A DNA stretch of 64,000 nt from Streptomyces flavofungini (lineage in GTDB: Bacteria; Actinomycetota; Actinomycetes; Streptomycetales; Streptomycetaceae), in NCBI RefSeq assembly GCF_030388665.1, contig NZ_CP128846.1:2768001-2832000 (forward strand), given 5' to 3'. Position 1 is the first letter of the stretch, and each line of letters begins with the position of its first letter. A program made the position numbers and the translations under genes. A model generated the notes under the pieces. It was not told the origin of the DNA and searched no databases. It saw nothing but the letters and a program-made list of their open reading frames with translations. Positions 49,772 to 59,148 of the stretch are shown in pieces.

Positions 49772-49894
49772 GGCGTCCACCGTGCGTTTCGGCTCCGGCG
49801 CTCCGGCAGCGCCCGGAACCGGGAAGAACGATCCCCGCGGGCGTGCTGAACCAGGAAGACGACTCCTACGGAGACTCAACGGAAGGGCACCACC

Positions 49895-50227
49895 GTGACC
49901 CAGGGACACCTCATCACCGTCGAGCAGGGCACCCAGCACGTGCGCGTGACACAGGACGGCCAGGTCGTGGCCGAGAGCACGCGCCCGCTGCTGCTGCGCG
50001 AGACGGGCTTCCCGGTGCGCTACTACCTGCCTCCGGAGGATGTGCGCACCGACCTCCTCACGCCGTCCGACACGCACACGTACTGCCCCTTCAAGGGGAC
50101 GGCGTCCTACTGGTCGCTGCCGGGAACCCCGGACGCCGTGTGGGCGTACCCGGAGCCGAAGCCCGACGTGGCTCAGATCAAGGACCACTTCTGCTTCTAC
50201 GAGGTCACGGAGGTGACCCCGAACTGA
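49895..50227 (+). CDS. DUF427 domain protein
   Basis: A 110-residue beta-barrel protein: VRVTQDGQVVAESTRPLLLRETGFPVRYYLP, DTHTYCPFKGTASYWSL and a C-terminal DHFCFYEVTEV (in parts) match the DUF427 family, whose function is not established. GTG 49895 has GGAAGG upstream. It is divergent from the LOG-type pseudogene. Confidence 0.92.
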   Translation: MTQGHLITVEQGTQHVRVTQDGQVVAESTRPLLLRETGFPVRYYLPPEDVRTDLLTPSDTHTYCPFKGTASYWSLPGTPDAVWAYPEPKPDVAQIKDHFCFYEVTEVTPN

Positions 50228-50345
50228 CCGACGGGGGCGCGGGGAGTCCCCGGAGGGGCGCGGAACTGCGCGACAAGCCCCTTCCGCCCCGCGGGACAAC
50301 CCCCCACCGGCCCGCGGGCACCCCTCCTCCGCACCGAGCGGAGCG
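50228..50345. repeat. Dispersed Streptomyces intergenic repeat (GGGGCGCGGAACTGCGCGAC type)
   Basis: A 118-bp gap between converging genes. The core near 50256-50275 resembles an intergenic repeat I know to be frequent in Streptomyces; the flanking GGGAGTCCCC is palindromic. Probably part of a terminator. No gene seen. Confidence 0.55.
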
Positions 50346-51326
50346 CTACGCGGCGGCCGCCGTGAACGTCCTGCGGTAGGCGGCCGGAGAGACGCCGAGT
50401 ACGGACCGCATGTGCTGGCGCAGCGAGTTGGCGGTGCCGAAGCCCGCGCGGTGGGCGACCAGGTCGATGGGCAGGTCGCTGGTCTCCAGGAGGTGGCGGG
50501 CCAGTTCGAGGCGCTGAGCCGTGAGCCACCGGCCCGGCGTGGTGCCCACCTCGTCGCGGAAGCGGCGCGTGAACGTGCGCAGGCTCATGCGCGCGTGGTC
50601 GGCCATCTCGCCCAGCGTCAGCGGCTCCTGGAGCCGCTGCAGCGCCCACGCGCGCGTGTTCGCGGTGGTGGCGAGGGTCGCCTCGGGGACGGGCCGCTCG
50701 ATGTACTGCGCCTGCCCGCCGTCGCGCCAGGGCGGCACGACGCAGGTGCGGGCGACGTGGTTGGCGACGGCGCTGCCGTGGTCGCGGCGCACCAGGTGCA
50801 GACACAGGTCGACCCCGGCGGCCACCCCGGCGGAGGTGAGGATGTCGCCGTCGTCCACGAAGAGCACGTCCTCGTCCACGCGCACGCGCGGGTAGGTGCG
50901 CTGGAAGTGCGGGGCGACGTGCCAGTGGGTCGTCGCGGGGCGGCCGTCGAGGAGCCCGGCGGCGGCCAGGACGTAGGAGGCGCTGCAGAACGACACCAGG
51001 CGGGCGCCGGTCCTGATCCGGCCGAGCGCGGCGGCGACCGGCTCCGGGAGCAGGCCGCCGGCCAGGCCCTTGTCGAGTTCGCTCGTCGGCGGGATCACGA
51101 CCGTGTCGGCGCTCTCCAGGGCCTCGGATCCGTGCTCGACGGCTACGGAGAAGCCCGCTTCCGTCCGCACGGGGCGGCCGTCCACGGTGCACACCACGAT
51201 GTCGTACAGCGGGTGTCCCGCCTCGTCCCGCGCGGTGCCGAAGACACGCGAGGCGATGCCCAGCTCGAAGGCGTACACACCCTCCAGGGCGAGGACGACG
51301 ACGCGGTGCGTGCTCCGAGATGCCAT
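50346..51326 (-). CDS. Second GlxA-family regulator (DJ-1/PfpI plus AraC HTH)
   Basis: A 326-residue regulator with the same architecture as the gene at 9073-10158. The N-terminal DJ-1 fold has LVSFCSASYVLAAAGLL with Cys at the elbow. The C-terminal AraC unit has GEMADHARMSLRTFTRRFRDEVG and IDLVAHRAGFGTANSLRQHM. It lacks the Gly/Arg insert of the first copy. ATG 51326. It is divergent from an NADP-dependent oxidoreductase gene, its likely target, across a 94-bp gap with two TGGCCA sites. Confidence 0.9.
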   Translation of the reverse strand: MASRSTHRVVVLALEGVYAFELGIASRVFGTARDEAGHPLYDIVVCTVDGRPVRTEAGFSVAVEHGSEALESADTVVIPPTSELDKGLAGGLLPEPVAAALGRIRTGARLVSFCSASYVLAAAGLLDGRPATTHWHVAPHFQRTYPRVRVDEDVLFVDDGDILTSAGVAAGVDLCLHLVRRDHGSAVANHVARTCVVPPWRDGGQAQYIERPVPEATLATTANTRAWALQRLQEPLTLGEMADHARMSLRTFTRRFRDEVGTTPGRWLTAQRLELARHLLETSDLPIDLVAHRAGFGTANSLRQHMRSVLGVSPAAYRRTFTAAAA

Positions 51327-51327
51327 G

Positions 51328-51357
51328 GCCAGATTCTGTCACATGATGGCCAAACTG
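51328..51357. promoter_or_regulatory. Operator candidate between the second GlxA-type gene and the oxidoreductase
   Basis: Two self-complementary TGGCCA boxes (51328-51333, 51349-51354) lie 21 bp apart, two helical turns. TTCTGTCACAT lies between them. TTCTGTCACAT-N3-GGCCA (51336-51354) is shared with the first GlxA-type gene. Confidence 0.6.
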
Positions 51358-51420
51358 CCAGCACCGCGCGTGGTCCCGCGGGCGCACCCTGGTGGTCGCT
51401 CAACAGAAAGGACCAGATCG

Positions 51421-52380
51421 ATGAGCTCCCGTACGACCGCCACCATGCGTGCCGTCAGCCCGCGCGCGTGGGGCGCCCCCGACGTCCTCGTCCCCGTCGA
51501 GGTGGACCGGCCCGAGCCAGGGATCACCGAGATCCTGGTGAAGGTGCACGCGGCCGGGGTGAATCCGGTGGACTGGAAGACGCGGGCCGCGGGCGAGTTC
51601 GGGACGTGGGGGGACACCCCGATCCTCGGCTACGACGTGTCCGGCACGGTCGAGGCCGTGGGCCCCGGGGTGACGCTGTTCGCCCCCGGGGACGAGGTGT
51701 TCGGCATGCCGCGCTTCCCGGAGCAGGCGGGCGGCTACGCCGAGTACGTCGTCGCCCCGGCCCGGCGCTTCGCCCGCAAGCCCGCGAACATCGACCACGT
51801 GGAGGCCGCCGCGCTGCCCCTGGCGGCGCTCACCGCCTGGCAGGGCCTGATCGAGACGGCGGGGCTGCGCGCGGGCCAGCGCGTCCTGATCCACGCGGCG
51901 GCCGGGGGCGTCGGCCACCTCGCCGTGCAGATCGCCAAGGCGCAGGGCGCGTACGTCATCGGGACGGCGCGCGCCGACAAGCACGACTTCCTGCGCTCCC
52001 TCGGCGCGGACGAGCTGATCGACTACACGACGACGGACTTCGCCGAGGCCGTACGGGACGTGGACGTGGTCCTCGACGGCGTCGGCGGGGCGTACGGCGA
52101 CCGCTCACTGCCCGTGCTGCGGCGCGGCGGCCACCTGGTGACGCTGCCCGACCCGGGCGGCCTGCCGGACGCCGCGCGGGCACGGGAGGCGGGCGTCCAC
52201 GCGGGCTGGACCATCGTGGAGCCGGACCGGCACGGGATGCTGGAGATCGCCCGGCTGGTGGAGGAGGGGCGCCTGCGCGCGGAGGTCGCCGAGACGTTCC
52301 CGCTGGAGCGGGCGGCCGAGGCGCACGCCTTGGGCGAACTCTCCCGCACCCAGGGCAAGCTGGTCCTCACGGTGGCGTGA
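51421..52380 (+). CDS. NADP-dependent oxidoreductase of the quinone oxidoreductase / MDR family
   Basis: A 319-residue medium-chain dehydrogenase without zinc ligands. GVNPVDWKTRAAGEF and GYDVSGTVEAVG form the catalytic domain. ALTAWQGLI and VLIHAAAGGVGHLAVQIAK give the nucleotide-binding AAGGVG motif, followed by VIGTARADKHDFLRSLGADELIDY (quoted in parts). Typical reaction: NADPH-dependent reduction of quinones or enals. ATG 51421 has AAAGGA upstream. It is divergent from the GlxA-type regulator that probably controls it. Confidence 0.92.
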   Translation: MSSRTTATMRAVSPRAWGAPDVLVPVEVDRPEPGITEILVKVHAAGVNPVDWKTRAAGEFGTWGDTPILGYDVSGTVEAVGPGVTLFAPGDEVFGMPRFPEQAGGYAEYVVAPARRFARKPANIDHVEAAALPLAALTAWQGLIETAGLRAGQRVLIHAAAGGVGHLAVQIAKAQGAYVIGTARADKHDFLRSLGADELIDYTTTDFAEAVRDVDVVLDGVGGAYGDRSLPVLRRGGHLVTLPDPGGLPDAARAREAGVHAGWTIVEPDRHGMLEIARLVEEGRLRAEVAETFPLERAAEAHALGELSRTQGKLVLTVA

Positions 52381-52406
52381 CGCGTAGGGGTTGCGCCCCT
52401 CTCCCC

Positions 52407-52541
52407 CGCATCGCCGCTCCGCGGCTCGTCCTCGATCGCCGGACGGGCCGAATACCCTCGGCCGACGTCCGGCGAGGATCTCAGCCCGTCCGGCGTTTGA
52501 GGACGAGGCGCGGAGCGCCGATCAGGGGGAAAGGGGCGCCG
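52407..52541. repeat. Long inverted pair of dispersed repeats between converging genes
   Basis: Arms CTCGTCCTCGATCGCCGG.. (52425-52448) and its near complement (52484-52507) enclose 35 bp. Outer CATCGCCGCTCCGCG / GCGGAGCGCCGAT halves extend the pairing. A possible bidirectional terminator between the oxidoreductase gene and mnmA. Confidence 0.8.
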
Positions 52542-52571
52542 CCCCATAGCCCGGGCCGACCGAGCCCAGGC

Positions 52572-53714
52572 TCAGGCCGGCGCAGCGGCCCGCTCCGTCG
52601 CGGCGATGGTCGCCGAGCCGACCACACGCGTGCCGTCGTACAGGACGATCGCCTGCCCGGGGGCGACCCCCCGCACCGGCTCCTCGAAGGACACCCGCAG
52701 TTCGTCGCCCACCAGCTCCGCCGTCACCGGCGTCTCGCCGCCGTGGGCGCGCAGCTGCGCGGTGTAGGTGCCCGCCCCGGTGGGGGCGGCACCGCACCAG
52801 CGGGGCTTGATGGCCGTCAGGAACGTCACGTCGAGGGACGCGGCGGGGCCGACCGTCACGCGGTTGTCGACCGGGGAGATGTCCAGGACGTAGCGGGGCT
52901 TGCCGTCGGGCGCGGGCGTGCCGATGCGCAGGCCCTTGCGCTGGCCGATCGTGAAGCCGAAGGCGCCCTCGTGGCTGCCGACGACCGCGCCGGACTCGTC
53001 GACGATGTCGCCCTCCGCCTTGCCGAGGCGGGAGGCGAGGAAGCCCTGGGTGTCGCCGTCGGCGATGAAGCAGATGTCGTGCGAGTCCGGCTTCTTGGCG
53101 ACGGCGAGGCCCCGGCGCTCGGCCTCCGCGCGGATCTCGTCCTTCGTGGTGACGGTGTCGCCGAGCGGGAACATCGCGTGCGCGAGCTGCCGGTCGTCGA
53201 GCACCCCGAGGACGTAGCTCTGGTCCTTGGCCATGTCCGAGGCGCGGTGCAGCTCGCGCACCCCGTCCTCGCCCGTGACCACCTGGGCGTAGTGGCCGGT
53301 GCAGACCGCGTCGAAGCCGAGGGCCAGGGCCTTGTCCAGGAGCGCCGCGAACTTGATCTTCTCGTTGCAGCGCAGGCAGGGGTTCGGGGTGCGCCCGGCC
53401 TCGTACTCGGCGATGAAGTCCTCGACCACGTCCTCGCGGAAGCGCTCGGCGAGGTCCCACACGTAGAACGGGATGCCGATGACGTCCGCCGCGCGGCGGG
53501 CGTCGCGCGAGTCCTCGATGGTGCAGCAGCCGCGCGCGCCCGTGCGGAACGACTGCGGGTTCGCCGACAGCGCCAGGTGCACACCGGTCACGTCGTGCCC
53601 CGCTTCGGCGGCACGGGCGGCGGCGACGGCGGAATCCACCCCGCCGGACATGGCGGCGAGGACACGGAGCGGGCGGCTGGTGCGCGGCGGGGCCGACGGG
53701 ATCTGCGAAGTCAT
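52572..53714 (-). CDS. mnmA: tRNA-specific 2-thiouridylase
   Basis: A 380-residue enzyme that thiolates U34 of Lys, Glu and Gln tRNAs. It has the PP-loop SGGVDS (residues 23-28), the catalytic Cys pair C112 (NPCLRC) and C214 ([10 protein letters not shown]), and NEKIKF. GHYAQ and the C-terminal barrel ([15 protein letters not shown]) complete the family. ATG 53714. The sulfur donor is expected to be the cysteine desulfurase encoded at 54543-55721 on the same strand, with an amidase gene on the other strand between them. Confidence 0.96.
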   Translation of the reverse strand: MTSQIPSAPPRTSRPLRVLAAMSGGVDSAVAAARAAEAGHDVTGVHLALSANPQSFRTGARGCCTIEDSRDARRAADVIGIPFYVWDLAERFREDVVEDFIAEYEAGRTPNPCLRCNEKIKFAALLDKALALGFDAVCTGHYAQVVTGEDGVRELHRASDMAKDQSYVLGVLDDRQLAHAMFPLGDTVTTKDEIRAEAERRGLAVAKKPDSHDICFIADGDTQGFLASRLGKAEGDIVDESGAVVGSHEGAFGFTIGQRKGLRIGTPAPDGKPRYVLDISPVDNRVTVGPAASLDVTFLTAIKPRWCGAAPTGAGTYTAQLRAHGGETPVTAELVGDELRVSFEEPVRGVAPGQAIVLYDGTRVVGSATIAATERAAAPA

Positions 53715-53775
53715 AGCCCTAACAGGGTACGGGTCCGTGGGAACCCGGCGCCCCTGAGTATGCGTTGAGGATCAC

Positions 53776-54546
53776 ATGGGGGACGAGAAGGCGGAGAGCA
53801 CCGAGGACGGCGGCCAGGCCCCGTCCGAGCCCGAGCGCGCGGTCAGCCGGCGCGCGGTGCTGCTCGGCGGCACGGCACTCGTGGGCGTGGGCACCGCGGT
53901 GGTCGCCCGCGACGAGCTGGGGCGCCTGTGGTGGCGGGTCCCCGGAGTGGTGAAGAAGCGCGAGGAGGGCGTGGTCGACGCCCGGGGCGCGCAGTGGATA
54001 GCGGCGTCCTCCGCGAACTGGCGGCGGGCCGACCGCCCCGACGACTACGAGATCGACCGCGTCGTCATCCACGTCGTGCAGGGCGGGTACCGCACCGCCC
54101 TGAAGGTCTTCAAGGACCCCGGCCACGGCGCCGCCGCGCACTACGTGGTCCGCAAGGACGGCCACATCGCCCAGATGATCCGCGAGCTCGACGTGGCGTT
54201 CCACGCGGGCAACAGGAGCATGAACGAACGCAGTGTGGGCATCGAGCACGAGGGCTTCGTGGAGAAGAAGGAGTCGTTCACGGACGCGATGTACGAGGCG
54301 TCCGCGCGGCTCACGGCGGGGATCTGCGAGCGGTACGACATCCCGGTGGACCGGGAGCACATCATCGGGCACGTGGAGGTGGAGGGGACGGATCACACGG
54401 ATCCGGGGCCGCACTGGGACTGGGACCGGTATCTGCGGCTTGTGCGGCGGGAGCGGGATCGGCCCCGTCGGCCTGCGCGGACCGGGGCGCCTGCCCAGCG
54501 GAAAGGTGAGCGCGGGGAGAACCGCCCCGGAGCGGACAGCGCCTAG
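53776..54546 (+). CDS. N-acetylmuramoyl-L-alanine amidase (Amidase_2), exported
   Basis: A 256-residue peptidoglycan amidase. The N-terminus [21 protein letters not shown] is a Tat-like or signal-anchor segment. The amidase domain has [10 protein letters not shown] (first zinc His), [37 protein letters not shown] and [19 protein letters not shown] with the later zinc ligands (quoted in parts). A basic, disordered tail of about 30 residues ends the protein. It cleaves the amide between muramic acid and the stem peptide outside the cell. ATG 53776 with GAGGAT upstream. Its stop overlaps that of the converging gene in CTAG. Confidence 0.92.
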   Translation: MGDEKAESTEDGGQAPSEPERAVSRRAVLLGGTALVGVGTAVVARDELGRLWWRVPGVVKKREEGVVDARGAQWIAASSANWRRADRPDDYEIDRVVIHVVQGGYRTALKVFKDPGHGAAAHYVVRKDGHIAQMIRELDVAFHAGNRSMNERSVGIEHEGFVEKKESFTDAMYEASARLTAGICERYDIPVDREHIIGHVEVEGTDHTDPGPHWDWDRYLRLVRRERDRPRRPARTGAPAQRKGERGENRPGADSA

Positions 54547-55721
54547 CTCAAGCCCGCCGTCCGCGCCCGCTCCACCGCCGGGCCGATCGCCGCCGCCACC
54601 GCGTCCACGTCCGCCTTCGTCGACGTGTGTCCGAGGGAGAACCGCAGGGTGCCGCGGGCCAGGTCCGGGTCGGTGCCGGTGGCGAGGAGGACGTGGCTGG
54701 GCTGGGCGACGCCCGCGGTGCACGCCGAGCCGGTGGAGCACTCGATGCCCTGCGCGTCCAGGAGCAGCAGGAGCGAGTCGCCCTCGCAGCCGGGGAAGGT
54801 GAAGTGGGCGTTGGCCGGAAGGCGCCCCGCGGGGTCGGGGTCGCCGCCGAGGATCGCGTCCGGGACGGCGGCGCGGACGGCCGCGACGAGTTGGTCGCGC
54901 AGCGCGCCGATCTCGCGGGCGAACCACTCGCGGCGCTCGGCGGCGAGCCGCCCGGCCACGGCGAACGCGGCGACCGCGGGCACGTCCAGGGTGCCGGAGC
55001 GCACGTGCCGCTCCTGGCCGCCGCCGTGCAGCACGGGCACGGGGCTGTGGGCGCGGCCGAGCAGCAGCGCGCCGATGCCGTAGGGGCCGCCGATCTTGTG
55101 CCCGGAGACGGTCATCGCGGCGAGCCCGGAGGCGCCGAAGTCGACGGGCACCTGACCGAAGGCCTGCACGGCGTCGGCGTGCAGCGGCACGTCGAACTCG
55201 GCGCAGACGTCGGCCAGTTCACGCACCGGCTGGAGCGTGCCGATCTCGTTGTTGGCCCACATGACGGTGGCGAGGGCGACGTCTTCGGGGTTGCGGACGA
55301 TGGCCTCGCGCAACGCCTCGGGGTGCACGCGGCCGTGCGCGTCCACGGGGAGGTACTCGACGGTGGCGCCCTCGTGCTCGCCGAGCCAGTCGACGGCGTC
55401 GAGGACGGCGTGGTGCTCGACGGGGCTGGCGAGGACCCGGGTGCGGGCGGGGCCGCCGTCCGCGCCGGAGCGCCGCGCCCAGTAGAGGCCCTTCACGGCC
55501 AGGTTGTCCGCCTCGGTGCCGCCCGAGGTCAGGACGACCTCACTGGGGCGCGCGCCGAGCGACTCGGCCAGCGTCTCGCGGGCCTCCTCGACGGTGCGGC
55601 GAGCCCGGCGGCCCGCCGCGTGCAGCGAGGAGGCGTTGCCGGTGACGGCGAGCTGGGCGGTCATCGCCGAGATCGCTTCCGGAAGCATCGGGGTGGTCGC
55701 GGCGTGGTCGAGGTAGGCCAT
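54543..55721 (-). CDS. Cysteine desulfurase (NifS/IscS family)
   Basis: A 392-residue PLP enzyme that removes sulfur from cysteine as a persulfide. YLDHAATTP at the N-terminus, the PLP lysine K209 ([11 protein letters not shown]) and the persulfide Cys C334 (STGSACTAG) are present. The short loop around the Cys is of the group I (NifS/IscS) kind. ATG 55721 is the usual start; a GTG three codons upstream is possible. It probably feeds MnmA for tRNA thiolation, given the neighbouring gene. Its TAG stop and the TAG of the converging amidase gene share the palindrome CTAG (54543-54546). Confidence 0.95.
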   Translation of the reverse strand: MAYLDHAATTPMLPEAISAMTAQLAVTGNASSLHAAGRRARRTVEEARETLAESLGARPSEVVLTSGGTEADNLAVKGLYWARRSGADGGPARTRVLASPVEHHAVLDAVDWLGEHEGATVEYLPVDAHGRVHPEALREAIVRNPEDVALATVMWANNEIGTLQPVRELADVCAEFDVPLHADAVQAFGQVPVDFGASGLAAMTVSGHKIGGPYGIGALLLGRAHSPVPVLHGGGQERHVRSGTLDVPAVAAFAVAGRLAAERREWFAREIGALRDQLVAAVRAAVPDAILGGDPDPAGRLPANAHFTFPGCEGDSLLLLLDAQGIECSTGSACTAGVAQPSHVLLATGTDPDLARGTLRFSLGHTSTKADVDAVAAAIGPAVERARTAGLS

Positions 55722-55785
55722 GGTGGGCACGATTCTACGAGCCGCGCCCGGCGGCCCCGACGCCGCGGTGGCGCGTCTGCGCCGG

Positions 55786-56163
55786 TCAGCCCGCGAAGCT
55801 CCAGGACACCGAGTTGTTCAGGGACATCAGTGTGCCGAGGACGACGAGATCGGCCACGCCGAGCCCGAGGCCGAGCAGCGCGCGGCCGCGTCGCGCGGTG
55901 CCGCGCCAGAGCGCGAGGGACGCGAGGACGATGGCGACGGGGCCGAGCACGATGTTCAGGACGAGCAGTCCGAGCAGGCCGAGGACGAAGGAGGCCACGG
56001 CCATGCCGTCGGTGTCACGGCGGCCGACGGGCCGGTTCCGCGACTCGCCGCCGGTCGGCTGCGAACCGGTGCCGGTCGACTGCGAACCGCCGTCGGTCGG
56101 CTGCGGACCGGTGCCGGTCGTCCGCGGCTCGCGGTCGGTGGGCGCCTGTGCGGTGAGTTCCAT
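55786..56163 (-). CDS. DUF4190-type small membrane protein with repeat-rich N-terminus
   Basis: A 125-residue protein. A Thr/Gly/Pro-rich N-terminus contains near-repeats [22 protein letters not shown]. Two TMs ([21 protein letters not shown].. and [19 protein letters not shown]) flank a short loop, the DUF4190 layout. Unknown function. ATG 56163. It lies 56 bp after the 50-residue protein gene and may be co-transcribed with it. Confidence 0.85.
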   Translation of the reverse strand: MELTAQAPTDREPRTTGTGPQPTDGGSQSTGTGSQPTGGESRNRPVGRRDTDGMAVASFVLGLLGLLVLNIVLGPVAIVLASLALWRGTARRGRALLGLGLGVADLVVLGTLMSLNNSVSWSFAG

Positions 56164-56219
56164 GGTGCGACTCCTCGGAGTGGTGGGAGGTCGTAGGGAG
56201 TCGGGCGGCCGTACGCCGG

Positions 56220-56372
56220 TCAGCGGTGGCGCGCGTGCCGCTCGCGCAGCGCGAACACCACGAGCCAGACGCCGATGACGGCGGCCAGGACGACGGAGAC
56301 GGACAGCGGGGCGTGCGCCACGGTGCCCATGGCGACGCCGAGGAGAAGGAGCGCGGCGACGAGGAACAGCAT
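56220..56372 (-). CDS. 50-residue membrane protein
   Basis: MLFLVAALLLLGVAMGTVAH, then APLSVSVVLAAVIGVWLVVF, then a basic tail ALRERHARHR: two closely spaced TMs with a positive C-terminus. ATG 56372 has GGAGGGG about 9 bases upstream, which makes this tiny gene credible; an ATG at 56396 lies before the ribosome site. It is divergent from the TetR gene and shares its operator region, so it is probably its target. Function unknown. Confidence 0.75.
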   Translation of the reverse strand: MLFLVAALLLLGVAMGTVAHAPLSVSVVLAAVIGVWLVVFALRERHARHR

Positions 56373-56450
56373 GAGAAGGACCCCTCCAGAATCCATACGG
56401 ATGACCGTGGACGGCCGGACAGCTGCCGAACCTTCGGTGAACGCTTGTGG

Positions 56451-56522
56451 TTACAACTGTTCACTGACTAGAGAGTCTACTCACTCCGCGGCTTTCAAAA
56501 CTCGGAGAACAGTTGTTAACTG
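56451..56522. promoter_or_regulatory. Paired TetR operators in the divergent promoter
   Basis: TTACAACTGTTC (56451-56462) and GAACAGTTGTTAA (56507-56519) form an inverted pair 44 bp apart; each contains an AAC-N-GTT palindrome. The right site also reads CAGTT-GTT-AACTG (56510-56522). Between them lie TAGAGA/TCTACT -10-like boxes for both directions. Confidence 0.7.
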
Positions 56523-56528
56523 CATGGC

Positions 56529-57179
56529 ATGAGTCACACCCTCGACGGCCCGGCCACGGGCGCCCGGCAGGCGCAGAAGCAGAAGACCCGGCAGGCCCTG
56601 CTCGACGCGGCGCTGCACCTGCTCGCGGAGCAGAGCCTGTCCAGCCTCGGCCTGCGCGAGGTGACCCGGGCCGCCGGGGTGGCCCCCACCGCCTTCTACC
56701 GGCACTTCCGCGACACGGCCGACCTGGGCGTGGCCCTGGTCGAGGAGGCCCTGGGCAGCCTGCACACCACGCTGGTCGCCACGCTCGCGGCGACCGGTGA
56801 CGGCGAGGAGCGCATCGCGGCCGCCGTGGACCTGATCGTCGCGTACGTCCGGACGTATCCCGCGCACGCCCGCTTCATCGCCCGTGAACAGCACGGCGGC
56901 GTGAAGGCGGTGCGGGAGGCGATAGGGGGCCAACTCGCGCTGTTCACCGAGGAGGTGGCGGCGCAGTTCGCCAAGGAGCCGGAGGCGGCGGGCTGGAGCG
57001 AGGCGGACCTGCTGATGCTCGCCCGGATGTACGTGGACCACATGGTGATGACCGCGTCCGCGCTCCTGGGGACCGACGACGAGGAGCCCGTGGCCGACCG
57101 GGCCCGCAGACAGCTGCGACTGCTCACCCTGGGGCGCCGGCACTGGCTGGACGCGACGACGGACAAGAACCACGGATGA
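56529..57179 (+). CDS. TetR-family regulator (FabR-like HTH)
   Basis: A 216-residue repressor. The HTH region LREVTRAAGVAPTAFYRHFRD closely resembles that of E. coli FabR, which controls unsaturated fatty acid synthesis, but the effector domain is not diagnostic. ATG 56529 sits within 10 bases of the right operator, indicating autoregulation; the divergent small membrane protein and DUF4190 genes are the likely targets. No lipid gene is adjacent, so a FabR role is speculative. The stop codon is in a 10-bp tandem repeat. Confidence 0.88.
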   Translation: MSHTLDGPATGARQAQKQKTRQALLDAALHLLAEQSLSSLGLREVTRAAGVAPTAFYRHFRDTADLGVALVEEALGSLHTTLVATLAATGDGEERIAAAVDLIVAYVRTYPAHARFIAREQHGGVKAVREAIGGQLALFTEEVAAQFAKEPEAAGWSEADLLMLARMYVDHMVMTASALLGTDDEEPVADRARRQLRLLTLGRRHWLDATTDKNHG

Positions 57180-57220
57180 CGGCGAATGACAGCGGATGAC
57201 AGCGAATGACAGCGGACCAG
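57171..57220. repeat. 10-bp tandem repeat across the TetR stop codon
   Basis: CACGGATGAC, GGCGAATGAC, AGCGGATGAC, AGCGAATGAC and a partial fifth copy; the first holds the TGA stop (57177-57179). Confidence 0.88.
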
Positions 57221-57269
57221 TCTGGCCGGTACTCGACGTTTCCGTAAGGGGCAACTAGCCTTCTCGGTC

Positions 57270-58136
57270 ATGACAGCCACGCACTCCGACTGGCCGCTCG
57301 ACCAGACCTTCGCCTCCTCGTCGGGCGCCGTCCGCTGGACCGCCCTCGGCCCGGCCGACGCGCCCCCCGTCGTCCTGGTCCACGGCACCCCGTTCTCGTC
57401 GTACGTCTGGCGGGGCGTCGCCAGGGCGCTCGCGGGCGGACACCGCGTGTACGTATGGGATCTGCCCGGGTACGGGGCGTCCGAGATGCGGGCCGGGCAG
57501 GACGTCTCGCTGGCCGCGCAGGCCCGCGTGTTCACCGAACTGCTCGCCCACTGGGGCCTGGACGGGCAGGAGCCCCCGGCCGTCCTCGCCCACGACTTCG
57601 GCGGCTGCGTGGCCCTGCGGGCGCACCTGCTGCACGGCGCGCGCTACGCCAGGCTCGCCGTGGTCGACCCGGTGGCCCTCGCGCCGTGGGGCTCGCCCAC
57701 GTACCGGCTGCTCGGCGCGCACGCGGACGTGTTCGCCCAGCTGCCGCCCGCGCTGCACGAGGCGCTGGTGCGGGAGTACGTCGGATCGGCGAGTCACCGG
57801 GGGCTGCACCCGGCCGTGCTCGACCGGCTCGTGGCGCCCTGGTGCACGGAAGCCGGCAGGCCCGCGTTCTACCGCCAGATCGCGCAGAACGACCAGCGCT
57901 TCACGGACGAGATCCAGGGCAGGTACGGCGAGTTGGCGCTGCCCGTCCTGGTCTGCTGGGGCACCGAGGACACCTGGATCCCGGTGGCGCGCGGCCACGA
58001 GTTCGCCGGTCTCGTCCCCGGCGCGGAGCTGCGCCTGATCGAGGGCGCGGGACATCTCGTACAGGAGGACGCGCCGGCGGAACTCACGGGGGAGCTCGCG
58101 CGTTTCCTCAATGCGGGCCCTCGTACAGTGCGCTGA
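57270..58136 (+). CDS. Alpha/beta hydrolase with Asp nucleophile
   Basis: A 288-residue hydrolase. HGTPFSS (39-45) is the oxyanion loop. The elbow AHDFGG places Asp109 as nucleophile, WGTEDTWIP gives the acid, and EGAGHLVQEDAP the histidine. This is again the haloalkane dehalogenase / epoxide hydrolase type, only distantly similar to the gene at 3109. Substrate unknown. ATG 57270. Its last 29 bases overlap the convergent WYL regulator gene. Confidence 0.87.
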   Translation: MTATHSDWPLDQTFASSSGAVRWTALGPADAPPVVLVHGTPFSSYVWRGVARALAGGHRVYVWDLPGYGASEMRAGQDVSLAAQARVFTELLAHWGLDGQEPPAVLAHDFGGCVALRAHLLHGARYARLAVVDPVALAPWGSPTYRLLGAHADVFAQLPPALHEALVREYVGSASHRGLHPAVLDRLVAPWCTEAGRPAFYRQIAQNDQRFTDEIQGRYGELALPVLVCWGTEDTWIPVARGHEFAGLVPGAELRLIEGAGHLVQEDAPAELTGELARFLNAGPRTVR

Positions 58137-59148
58137 CAGCCGCGGCGGCCCGCGCCAGCTCTTCGCGGATCTCCGGCGGCGAAAGGACCTCGACGGCGTC
58201 GGAGAAGGCGAGCAGGACGCGCGCCGCCCGCCGCTCCTCGACGACGAGGCGCACGGTCACCCACTCCCCCGTGCCCTCGGCGTCCCCGCCCCGCCGCCCC
58301 TCCCCGGCCTCGCGCTCCGCCCCGTCCCCCCGGTCCGCCCCGTCCTCCTCCACGATCTCCGTGACCGCGCCCCCGTGCAGCCGCAGAAAGCGCCCGTAGC
58401 GGTCCCTGCGCACCCGCGCGGTCACGTCGATGCCGCCGGTGCGCCGCTCCACCCACTGCTTCAACGCCTCCCACACCTCCGCGAGTTCGACGCCCGGGCG
58501 GCGCCGCACCGCCTCGTCCGTCAGGCTCGCCGAGCGCACCCGGTCCGCGCGGAAGAGCTTCGGCTCGCCGTCCCGGTCGGCGACGAGGTACCAGACGCCC
58601 GCCTTCGACACCAGGCCGTAGGGGTCGAGGGTGTAGTCGCGCCCGCTTTCCGATCCGCTGTGCACATAGTTCACGCGCACCCGCAGGTCGGCGAAGACCG
58701 CGTCCTGGAGCGTGCCCAGATGGTCCAGGGGCAGCCCGGAACCGGGGCCGCGCGTCCAGCGGGAGGAGTCGACGAGGATGCGGCGGCTGGTGAGCTCGGC
58801 GGCGGGCCGGTGCGGTGCGGGCAGCGCCGCCATCACCTTGCGCAGGGCCGAGCCGATGGCCGCGTCCAGGCCGAGCGCGGCGTGGGCGCCCTGCGCGGCG
58901 AGGACGAAGAGGGCGCGGGACTCGTCGGCGGTCAGGCCCGTGACGTCGGTGCGGTAGCCGGGCAGCAGCGTGATGCCGCCGTGCCGCCCGCGCTCGGCGT
59001 ACACCGGGACGCCCGCGGCGGACAGCGCGTCGACGTCGCGGTAGATGGTGCGGACGGACACCTCCAGGCGCTCGGCGAGTTCGGGCGCGGGCACGGTGCC
59101 ACGGGTCTGGAGCAGCAGCAGGATCGAGAGCAGCCGGTCGGACTTCAC
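58108..59148 (-). CDS. WYL-domain (YafY/DeoR-like) transcriptional regulator
   Basis: A 346-residue regulator. The N-terminal HTH_11 (DRLLSILLLLQTRGTVPAPELAERLEVSVRTIYRDVDAL, in parts) is followed by a WYL domain (VRVNYVHSGSESGRDYTLDPYGLVSKAGVWYLVA, with GVWYL as the WYL motif) and the C-terminal WCX extension. An acidic Gly/Glu/Asp insert (ADRGDGAEREAGEGRRGG) near residues 285-305 is unusual. GTG 59148 is the domain start. It converges with the hydrolase gene; a regulatory link is possible but unproven. Confidence 0.88.
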   Translation of the reverse strand: MKSDRLLSILLLLQTRGTVPAPELAERLEVSVRTIYRDVDALSAAGVPVYAERGRHGGITLLPGYRTDVTGLTADESRALFVLAAQGAHAALGLDAAIGSALRKVMAALPAPHRPAAELTSRRILVDSSRWTRGPGSGLPLDHLGTLQDAVFADLRVRVNYVHSGSESGRDYTLDPYGLVSKAGVWYLVADRDGEPKLFRADRVRSASLTDEAVRRRPGVELAEVWEALKQWVERRTGGIDVTARVRRDRYGRFLRLHGGAVTEIVEEDGADRGDGAEREAGEGRRGGDAEGTGEWVTVRLVVEERRAARVLLAFSDAVEVLSPPEIREELARAAAAVSALYEGPH

